Below, piece by piece: positions 7,034-12,216 of a stretch of 12,216 nt of DNA. Source of the stretch: Bacillota bacterium. GTDB taxonomy: Bacteria > Bacillota_C > Negativicutes > Sporomusales > Sporomusaceae. Made by a program: the position numbers and the translations under genes. Within the stretch, counting starts at the first letter, position 1; every line of letters starts with the position of its first letter. The notes below the pieces were generated by a model that ran no database searches, was not told the origin of the DNA, and worked only from the letters and a program-made list of their open reading frames with translations. The stretch is taken from NCBI GenBank assembly GCA_023441125.1, contig JAEZQV010000273.1:1-12216 (forward strand). Reading direction: 5' to 3'.

Positions 7034-8443
7034 CTACGCCCAGTTTATAACAACTGCAATCACCAGCGAGATTGCTGAAAAAGCCCATACAAGATACAGA
7101 TAAGGCATTATAAACTGTAACCATTTCGAGAAAGGAATTTTACCCACTGCAATAAATGCTACCGTAACTGCGGTAGTAGGAAAACAAAGGTGTGCTAACC
7201 CATCGCCATATTGAAAAGCCAGTATAGCGATCTGCCGATTTAAATGAATGACATCCGATAAAGGAATCATTATGGGCATGGACAGCATGGCAAGTCCACT
7301 TCCCGACGGGATAAAGAAAGTAAGAAGAGATTGAATAACAAACATGCCTACCGCCGAAACTGCCGGGGCCAATCCTTGCAAAGGGATCGAAAAATAATAA
7401 ACCAAGGTGTCCGTAATGTGCGTATTATTCATAATAATTTGTATTGATCTTGCAAGACCTACCGCCATTGCCGGCATAAATATTGCTTTACCCCCATTAA
7501 TGAATTCATCTGCAATTTTGCTGGGAGTAAATCCACCAATAATACCGGCGACAATTCCACCTAAAATATAGATCGCTGACATTTCTGTAATCTGCCAGTT
7601 CCAATTATAAGTACCGTAAAGTAATACTCCGATCGTTATTGCCAAAGTTACTATTATTAGTTTGTGTCTTAGTGTAAATACATCATCTTCCAAACACTTA
7701 TAGGTATTGAATTCAGAAGTGTCTACTCCTGCCATAATGCTTTTTCTTCTGCCATCTTTTACGGCATTGCCGTACCGCAATATGTACGTAATGGTTATAG
7801 ATACTAATACAACCAAGATAAATAACCTGTAGGAAAGACCGGAAAATAGCGGAAGCTGGGCAATATTTTGTCCAATTCCGACTGTCCAGGGGTTAGTCGG
7901 TCCTGCAGTCCAGCCAACAGCAACTCCCAGCAGTCCTATCGCAACACCAACTACGGCATCATATCCTAATGCAAGAGCTATTGATACACAAATAGGAGCA
8001 AAAGGAATAGTAGCTTCAAACATAGCGGGAAAAGCACCAATGAGTGCAAAGAAGATCACAATTGAGGCTAAAATCCAGCCGCCTTTATCTTTGCCAAATA
8101 CTTTGATCAAACTTCCAAGTGCAGAACGTATAGCACCTGTACTGTCAAAAATTCTAATTGATCCGCCGATAAGCAGTATCATAAATAATAAGGATGAAGC
8201 AGCCTGCATCCCTTGAGGAACAGCCTGGAAAAAACCCATAAATGTCATGGGAGAAGATGGAATAGTATGAAAGCTTCCCGCTTTTGTTAATAATTGCCCG
8301 CCAACCTGGACCCTATCATACTCCCCTGCAGGGATTACATAGGATAGTAAGGCAATAAACGCTAAAATAGAAAACAAAATTACAATGGAATTGTTGAAAC
8401 GTTCTGCAAAGCTCCTTTTCTCTTTTTTTGACAGTTCTGCCAT
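7034..8443 (-). CDS. DcuC/YfcC-family inner-membrane carrier
   Basis: A 469-residue polytopic membrane protein with roughly 11-13 hydrophobic segments (for example about 19-37, 122-140, 150-180, 205-222, 262-277, 290-308, 362-380, 405-433, 443-468). Typical YfcC features are the N-terminal ALLSYVIPAGEYDR (31-44), the FPAMFEATIPF re-entrant-like stretch (138-148), VGWTAGPTNPW (176-186), the mirrored FFIPSGSGLAMLSMPIM (376-392), and QYGDGLAHLCFPTT (411-424). The family includes C4-dicarboxylate, arginine/ornithine and other amino-acid carriers, often exchangers, so the substrate cannot be read from sequence. As first gene of the operon, with AGGAGA 8 nt before the ATG at 8443, it is probably the uptake or exchange system for the ring compound degraded by the enzymes downstream. 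In an anaerobe, exchange of substrate for a product such as glutamate is plausible, but that is inference. Confidence 0.9.
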   Translation of the reverse strand: MAELSKKEKRSFAERFNNSIVILFSILAFIALLSYVIPAGEYDRVQVGGQLLTKAGSFHTIPSSPMTFMGFFQAVPQGMQAASSLLFMILLIGGSIRIFDSTGAIRSALGSLIKVFGKDKGGWILASIVIFFALIGAFPAMFEATIPFAPICVSIALALGYDAVVGVAIGLLGVAVGWTAGPTNPWTVGIGQNIAQLPLFSGLSYRLFILVVLVSITITYILRYGNAVKDGRRKSIMAGVDTSEFNTYKCLEDDVFTLRHKLIIVTLAITIGVLLYGTYNWNWQITEMSAIYILGGIVAGIIGGFTPSKIADEFINGGKAIFMPAMAVGLARSIQIIMNNTHITDTLVYYFSIPLQGLAPAVSAVGMFVIQSLLTFFIPSGSGLAMLSMPIMIPLSDVIHLNRQIAILAFQYGDGLAHLCFPTTAVTVAFIAVGKIPFSKWLQFIMPYLYLVWAFSAISLVIAVVINWA

Positions 8444-8470
8444 GCAATCATCTCCTTAGCATTTTACACA

Positions 8471-8505
8471 GCAATATAATTATCAATATATGATAATTAT
8501 ATTGC
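8471..8505. promoter_or_regulatory. Perfect 15+15 bp inverted repeat in operon leader (probable operator)
   Basis: GCAATATAATTATCA (8471-8485) is repeated exactly in inverted form at 8491-8505, with spacer ATATA. The element starts 27 bp upstream of the carrier ATG and lies at about +15 to +50 relative to the predicted transcription start. It is AT-rich, so it would be a weak RNA hairpin, and no uridine run follows. An operator for a dimeric repressor acting as a roadblock is the more likely reading. No regulator gene is in the window to pair with it. Confidence 0.6.
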
Positions 8506-8525
8506 TATATTTATTATATATTGAT

Positions 8526-8555
8526 ATTATAGTCTCTATAAAATACCTTTGTCAA
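8526..8555 (-). promoter_or_regulatory. Sigma-70 promoter of the catabolic operon
   Basis: On the minus strand, TTGACA (8550-8555) is followed after 18 bp by TATAAT (8526-8531), both matching consensus exactly. The region further upstream is A/T-rich. The predicted start is near 8519, giving a leader of about 75 nt before the carrier ATG at 8443. Because all seven downstream genes are closely spaced, this is the likely main promoter of the operon. The exact consensus suggests control by repression. Confidence 0.8.
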
Positions 8556-8656
8556 CAAATTTAACCAAAAATCGAAAAATTTAGATTTTCGGCTTTCTTT
8601 TTAGAAAATACCGGATGTTTTAGTTTACGCCCTTTTGCAGCCTGTTGTTATCTCCC

Positions 8657-8680
8657 GTTTTTTGACTTTTGTCAAAAAAC
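8657..8680. repeat. 10-bp perfect inverted repeat, TTGAC/GTCAA core
   Basis: GTTTTTTGAC (8657-8666) and GTCAAAAAAC (8671-8680) are separated by TTTT. It lies about 100 bp upstream of the -35 box of the operon promoter, outside the usual range of a repressor site but possible for an activator. The symmetric arms are too AT-rich for a convincing terminator. Confidence 0.4.
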
Positions 8681-8698
8681 AGGATTGTTGTACTTTGT

Positions 8699-8728
8699 AA
8701 AAAATCCCGGCCTTTGGAATATCCGGGA
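8699..8728 (-). terminator. Terminator-like hairpin with U-run, no obvious gene
   Basis: On the minus strand TCCCGG (from 8728-8723) pairs with CCGGGA (8710-8705) across a 12-nt loop and is followed directly by six T (8704-8699). This is the layout of an intrinsic terminator for leftward transcription, though the stem is only 6 bp. The nearest minus-strand gene remnant already has its own terminator at 9051-9078, so this one would serve an unannotated transcript from about 8730-9050 or act as back-up insulation of the operon promoter. Confidence 0.45.
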
Positions 8729-8954
8729 AAAGATATGCAATCTATTTATACAAATAGGAACAAGGGCCAGCTAATAAAGTCAAGCCTTTAAGACGTAGTA
8801 CCCATTAGCAAAAGCTAGTATGCCAGGAAACCTGCCGGGAACATGCTATAACACCAAATCAAAGCCCAATAAGCAATAGCCCAGTTTTGCAGAACGGAGC
8901 ATCATGCAGGAATGTAGCTGTCATCATCTACCGTAATGATATATCGATTCAAAA

Positions 8955-9008
8955 CATAGGGGACAGTATCTCAAGATCTAATCTCATCTTGAGATACTGT
9001 CCCCTATG
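8955..9008. repeat. 23-bp perfect palindromic repeat (REP/MITE-like)
   Basis: The arms 8955-8977 and 8986-9008 match at all 23 positions around an 8-nt loop (CTAATCTC). The outer part reads CATAGGGGACAGTATCTC and its complement. A long perfect stem in non-coding DNA with no T-run on either side is not a terminator. GGGGACAG-type palindromes are common as dispersed repeats near IS200-like (Y1) transposases, so I read it as a small non-autonomous mobile or REP-like element. No transposase is in the window. Confidence 0.6.
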
Positions 9009-9050
9009 ACCGCTACCACTTGAATCACCGTGACATAATTTGCAACTGTA

Positions 9051-9078
9051 AAAAATCCGGCTGATTCGCCGGATTTTT
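9051..9078. terminator. Bidirectional intrinsic terminator
   Basis: AAAAATCCGGC (9051-9061) pairs with GCCGGATTTTT (9068-9078) around a 6-nt loop TGATTC. On the minus strand it is followed by a T-run (TTTTTTAC), and it lies 4 nt past the stop of the ferredoxin remnant, so it was its native terminator. The symmetric A/T tails let it work in both directions. Confidence 0.85.
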
Positions 9079-9082
9079 CAAG

Positions 9083-9322
9083 TTAATTATTGATTGATTT
9101 CTTTATGCAAGCTACCTCAAAAGCGGCTGCCGTTCGTTTGGATTTGATACTTTGCCGCAATTCACGGGGTTTAACCACCACAAAAGCCGATGCCGGACAC
9201 GCCTCCACACAAGCGGGTCCTTCCTCTCTTTCGGCACAAAGGTCACATTGACGGAAGCAAAGGGACGTATATTTTGCTTTATAAAATGCAGTAAAACAAA
9301 GAATCAAAATGAACGTCTCCAT
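9083..9322 (-). pseudogene. Remnant of a HydN-type 4Fe-4S ferredoxin (C-terminal end only)
   Basis: An open frame of 79 codons in which only about residues 22-79 look like a real protein. CDLCAEREEGPACVEACP gives the cysteine spacing CxxCx8CxxxC (Cys26, 29, 38, 42) followed by Pro, which is the last cluster-binding motif of HydN/DmsB-type electron-transfer proteins. The tail with KSKRTAAAF resembles the HydN C-terminus. Whole proteins of this family have around 150-200 residues and four such motifs; here the first three are missing. The first 21 residues (METFILILCF) do not fit the family and overlap the exbB remnant in another frame, so the 5' part was lost at a junction near 9260-9330. A terminator follows directly. 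It is probably non-functional; a short expressed peptide cannot be excluded. Confidence 0.75.
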
Positions 9323-9520
9323 ACTTCTCTACGATGGCGATGACGAAGAGCCTCCGGGTCAGGGCAGTTCCAGGGACTTGCTGCTTGCAAAGTCGGTGAA
9401 GTTCAGATTCCGGCAGAAGGCGTATCGCTCCAGGGCGGTGGCCACCACGACGATGCTCAGAACAAGCAGGATGCCGACGATGCCGTAGTCGATGGCGTCG
9501 GACAGTAGGGTTACAAGCAT
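9279..9520 (-). pseudogene. exbB: Truncated, frameshifted exbB (TonB-system proton-channel subunit)
   Basis: From the ATG at 9520 (AAAGGGAG upstream), 53 codons read MLVTLLSDAIDYGIVG and then a hydrophobic helix, ending ERYAFCRN, NFTDFASSK and SLELP before a TGA at 9359-9361. This is the N-terminus of a short-type ExbB/TolQ/MotA-family protein. In the next frame from 9359 the family sequence resumes as TRRLFVIAI. A single missing base near 9362-9366 would restore LELALTRRLFVIAI, so the stop is a frameshift. After that the sequence changes to EKYGDVHFDS and a stop at 9279, instead of the SNAPYIGLLGTVLG motif expected next. The gene is thus both frameshifted and cut after about 63 of roughly 140 residues. 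It follows the adhesin by 116 bp in the same GC-rich segment, so the two were probably one unit. Confidence 0.8.
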
Positions 9521-9536
9521 AACGATTTCTCCCTTT

Positions 9537-9557
9537 CAGGCGGGTTTGACCCGCCTG
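9537..9557. repeat. GC-rich hairpin between adhesin and exbB remnant
   Basis: CAGGCGGG (9537-9544) and CCCGCCTG (9550-9557) form a strong 8-bp stem with loop TTTGA. On the plus strand TTTCTT follows, but on the coding (minus) strand the next bases are AAAGGGAG, the exbB ribosome binding site. For minus-strand transcription it is a weak terminator or an intercistronic hairpin limiting exbB expression. A second small palindrome, AAGCCT-TG-AGGCTT, lies at 9598-9611. Confidence 0.5.
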
Positions 9558-9636
9558 TTTCTTGATAAGCTGTTAGGAACCGGCGACGGCCGTCCGGAAG
9601 CCTTGAGGCTTTGCGGGCGGCCCGTCGTACCTCTGG

Positions 9637-12216
9637 TTATGCTTTTTTGTCCGTAGAGTTATCTCCGGCGTTAGTGCTGGCATTGGTGCTATTGTCTTCC
9701 AGTTGGTACTCGACGCCGTTGGCCTGGACCGACTGGATGCGAGCCGAGCCGGGAGCGGTGGAAGCGCTTTGGCTATCCGTAGTGGACTGCCAGAGGTTGG
9801 CCGGGTTGAGCCGGTCGAGCAGGTTTTGCCAGGTGCTGCCCCGGGATTGGGCAGGTTGGCCGGCCTGGCCGAGTTGGCTGGCAGCCTGGGTGCTCGCCTG
9901 TTGACCGGCGGCCTGCTGGTCTCCGGCCTGTCTGGTGGTGGTAATAGCTGCGGCCACCACCGCTTGCTGCGCCGTGGCCTGCTGTGTCAGGATTTGCGCT
10001 TGAGCGCGCGCAGCAGCGACTTGCTGCACCGCCGCCTGCTGTGCGGCTTGGGTGGCAGTTTGCTGCGGCGGGGTACCACCGGCGCCGGGGTTAAAGGTGG
10101 AATTGGTGGTACCACCGAAATCCCAGCCACCGGTGAACTTGTTGTAGTTCACCACATAGCCCGAGGGATAGGTATAGCTCGAAGCTCCATCGACCAACAC
10201 ACTGCCGGTCGCAGTAACGCCGTTGTCAGTCCCCTCCTCGTTGCCGAAGGCTGCGCCGGCGCCGCTGTAGGTAACCTTCATTGGGAAGCCGAACGCGTTG
10301 GTGGTATAACTGGTTATCACGATATCCGATGAGGTGTAGCCGCCGTTGACGTTGCCGGCGTTATCACCCACCAGGCCGCCGGCGGAGCCGCTATCGTAGA
10401 TTGACGTTGACGCCAGATTTAGTGTTCCTGAGGAAGTGACGTTGTTCAGCGTACCCATTTCAACGCCGGCGCCGGTGAAGTTGTACCCGGTGAAGCCGCC
10501 AACCTCATCGGCATTGACCGTAGTGACATTACCGGTGGCATAGCTGGTGGAGATGATGCCGCCGCCGTTGGAACCGACGAAACCGCCGATGCCCCAGCTG
10601 CCCACCATGCCGCCGGTCCAGAAGGCATTACTGCCGGCGTAAACATTGCCGGTGGCATAACTGTTGAGGATCACCCCAATGAACTGATCGCCGTAATAAT
10701 CGGAGCCGACGGAGCGCTGGTTCCAGCCAACGAAGCCGGCAGCGGAGTTATACGGCGAATAGACATCGACCGCGGCATGGCTGCCATAGATCACGCCGAA
10801 ATTGCTGCCGACCAGACCCGAGGCGCCAACCGCCGAGATGGCCACGGACGCAGGCGCGGACAAATAGCCGTCGGTCGCATTGATGTTGCCATCGAACGCG
10901 CTACCCGTGATCACCGGCGAATCCTTACCGGTGGCGAAAGTGTTGACGATGTAACCGTAATTGGTGTCGACCAGCCCCGACGCCCCGTAGGCGGCATCGA
11001 CGGTGAGCGACGAAGTGAGATAGGCGGTCTGGATCGACACATTGGTGACGCCGAGATTGCGTACCGAGCCGACCGGCGTGACGATCGGGATCATGACACC
11101 ATAATCCCTGCCACCGGGGATACCGCCCACAGTGCCGATCAGCGCCAGCGCACCATCCTCCGAATATTCGGTGTAATAGGGCGAAATGACATTGGCTTCC
11201 AGCGGCGGCTTAATCGTCAGATTGTTGACGACATGGCCCAGCCCCTCCAGATTGCCGGTCAATTGCCAGACGATGGTGCCGGGATAGACCTTGCCCGAGG
11301 CGTCGAGATCGGTTGCCAACGCGTAATTGCCTGAAGCGACGGTGTAAGAGAGTGGGTCGCCCGTATCCGGATCGGTGGCGACACTGCCATCGGCATTGCG
11401 GCTGACGGTGCTGATGCTGGCGAGTTGGTCCATGTTGGTAATCAGCGTATACCCCTGCCCGTTGATGGTCAACGCATTGGCTGCCTTGCTGTTGATGAAG
11501 TCGATCTTGCCGATAAAGCTTTTACCGTCCGCTGCGAACAGTGGATTGATGCCGCCGAGCGGCGTGCCGTAAGTTGCGCTCGGCTGAGTGTCGGTGATGG
11601 TGTCCATGCTGTCAGTCAACCAGTTGTAGGACTGGTAGGTGTAATCGACCGTGCTCGTATCCATGCCGGGGTTGTAGGTGACCACCAGCTTTGCCTTGTT
11701 GCTGGCCGTCATCGCCGCATTGAGGTTGATGAAACCGCCCGCGGTGCCTGCATTAAGCGTCAGCGTGCCGTTCGACCAATCCGCCGTGTCGTTGACGTTG
11801 ATGGTGGTGCCGTTGAAAGTCCAGGTTCCGTTGTTCGTCCACACCTGCGGTGCGTTGAGGTTGACGTCGCCCGTGGCGGTTGCCGTCAGCGAAGCAACCT
11901 GCAACGACGACGGCGCGTTAACGTTGATGTTCGTGCCGGCGTTCAGCGCGAGGCCGCCGTTGAGACCGGAGATGACCGCGTTGACGTTGATGGTGTTGGT
12001 GGCATTCAGGCCAAGGGTGGTATTAGCCGACCAGTTCACCCGGTCATTGACGTCGATATTGCCGCCCGTACTCCTGCCCTGGGTGGAGGCGATCGTTACG
12101 TTGTTCGAGGCCAGCCGGCTGGAAAGCGCCGCGCCGGTAATGTCACCGCCGGCAGCCGCGATGGTGAAGCCGTCCGGGTCGATCAGCCAGGTGCCGGTCT
12201 TGCCGCTCACCGCTTT
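9637..12216 (-). CDS. GLUG-motif filamentous-haemagglutinin-like secreted adhesin, C-terminal part (runs off right edge)
   Basis: The last 859 residues of a large exported protein; the frame is open to the right edge, so the apparent GTG at 12210 is internal. The visible part opens with SGKTGTWLIDPDGFTIAAAG, typical of the segment after the haemagglutination-activity domain in two-partner-secretion adhesins. Next come beta-helix repeats rich in INVNA/LNA motifs (about 11700-12110). GLUG-type repeats follow between about 10340 and 10990, for example ASGLVGSNFGVIYGS, ILNSYATGNV, GGFVGSNGGGIISTSYATGN and AGGLVGDNAGNV. The C-terminus has a proline/glutamine/alanine-rich low-complexity stretch (about 9870-10080) and a hydrophilic tail. 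GC content is far above that of the left part. Such proteins are exported by a TpsB/FhaC partner, not seen here, and act in attachment or biofilm. The exact ligand is unknown. Confidence 0.85.
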   Translation of the reverse strand, partial: KAVSGKTGTWLIDPDGFTIAAAGGDITGAALSSRLASNNVTIASTQGRSTGGNIDVNDRVNWSANTTLGLNATNTINVNAVISGLNGGLALNAGTNINVNAPSSLQVASLTATATGDVNLNAPQVWTNNGTWTFNGTTINVNDTADWSNGTLTLNAGTAGGFINLNAAMTASNKAKLVVTYNPGMDTSTVDYTYQSYNWLTDSMDTITDTQPSATYGTPLGGINPLFAADGKSFIGKIDFINSKAANALTINGQGYTLITNMDQLASISTVSRNADGSVATDPDTGDPLSYTVASGNYALATDLDASGKVYPGTIVWQLTGNLEGLGHVVNNLTIKPPLEANVISPYYTEYSEDGALALIGTVGGIPGGRDYGVMIPIVTPVGSVRNLGVTNVSIQTAYLTSSLTVDAAYGASGLVDTNYGYIVNTFATGKDSPVITGSAFDGNINATDGYLSAPASVAISAVGASGLVGSNFGVIYGSHAAVDVYSPYNSAAGFVGWNQRSVGSDYYGDQFIGVILNSYATGNVYAGSNAFWTGGMVGSWGIGGFVGSNGGGIISTSYATGNVTTVNADEVGGFTGYNFTGAGVEMGTLNNVTSSGTLNLASTSIYDSGSAGGLVGDNAGNVNGGYTSSDIVITSYTTNAFGFPMKVTYSGAGAAFGNEEGTDNGVTATGSVLVDGASSYTYPSGYVVNYNKFTGGWDFGGTTNSTFNPGAGGTPPQQTATQAAQQAAVQQVAAARAQAQILTQQATAQQAVVAAAITTTRQAGDQQAAGQQASTQAASQLGQAGQPAQSRGSTWQNLLDRLNPANLWQSTTDSQSASTAPGSARIQSVQANGVEYQLEDNSTNASTNAGDNSTDKKA

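Larger units (their letters stand above)
8581..9050. other. Gene-free intergenic region
   Basis: I see no convincing gene here on either strand; open frames are under about 30 codons. It holds a 10+10 bp inverted repeat (8657-8680), a minus-strand terminator-like hairpin (8699-8728) and a 23-bp palindrome (8955-9008). The part 8733-8945 contains several short possible hairpins, for example around 8817-8847. It could encode a small RNA or be decayed DNA. One minus-strand stretch (about 8818-8900) would translate to a hydrophobic peptide ending FPAGFLAY, but it lacks a start codon. Confidence 0.5.

Noticed and set aside
8820..8835. TGCCAGGAAACCTGCC on the plus strand, like the 3' conserved box of a cobalamin riboswitch
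   Set aside because: The other conserved parts (such as the CCGCCACTGT-type core) are missing upstream and no plus-strand gene follows; a short CAGG/CCTG hairpin explains the match.
8818..8900. Minus-strand hydrophobic reading frame ending FPAGFLAY, possible small membrane protein
   Set aside because: There is no start codon after the upstream TGA, and no ribosome binding site fits; it could be a gene relic but cannot be supported.
8955..9008. CRISPR repeat or intrinsic terminator
   Set aside because: Only one palindrome unit with an 8-nt loop is present, without regularly spaced copies or a following T-run.
10777..11334. 185-codon plus-strand open frame inside the adhesin
   Set aside because: It is Arg/Asp/Ile-rich antisense sequence typical of a GC-rich coding strand, with no family motifs; the minus-strand adhesin is the real gene.

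Overview
The window most likely comes from a Negativicutes bacterium, a Firmicute with an outer membrane (the Sporomusa/Pelosinus/Veillonella kind). The main clue is a protein with an N-terminal S-layer-homology (SLH) domain fused to an outer-membrane beta-barrel (5583-7001), the hallmark OmpM-type porin of diderm Firmicutes. The left three quarters are moderately AT-rich. From about 9330 to the right edge the DNA is clearly GC-rich. All genes lie on the minus strand, so transcription runs right to left.

Positions 8443 down to 1 form one tightly packed catabolic operon. In transcription order it holds: a DcuC/YfcC-family membrane carrier, an SLH porin, a urocanate-hydratase-like protein, an allantoinase/hydantoinase, an AroM-like protein, an M20 carbamoylase/allantoate-amidohydrolase-like enzyme, and the start of an ATZ/TRZ-type amidohydrolase cut by the left edge. 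Gaps are 13-94 nt and each gene has a good ribosome binding site. A near-perfect sigma-70 promoter (8526-8555) precedes the carrier and is followed by a perfect 15+15 bp inverted repeat (8471-8505), a likely operator or leader hairpin.

The best reading of the operon is a hydantoin-forming pathway that ends in an amino acid. The urocanase homologue lacks the family's signature cysteine (Ala401) and differs at several other conserved positions. No hutH, hutI or formiminoglutamate gene is present; hydantoin-opening and carbamoyl-removing enzymes follow instead. This order matches the thiourocanate branch of ergothioneine breakdown: hydration to a thiohydantoin propionate, loss of sulfide, hydantoin opening, then decarbamoylation to glutamate. 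Each catabolic gene can be given a step, but this is inference. The ergothionase expected to feed the pathway is not in the window and could lie beyond the left edge. An allantoin or other hydantoin pathway is the main alternative.

The region 8444-9082 has no gene. It carries the operon promoter, several inverted repeats (including a perfect 23-bp palindrome of mobile-repeat type at 8955-9008) and two intrinsic terminators. From 9083 to 9520 there are two gene remnants back to back: the C-terminal end of a HydN-type 4Fe-4S protein and a truncated, frameshifted exbB. From 9637 to the right edge runs the C-terminal 859 residues of a large secreted adhesin of the filamentous-haemagglutinin type with GLUG repeats. 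The base-composition step and the broken genes at about 9260-9360 point to a rearrangement or acquisition boundary.
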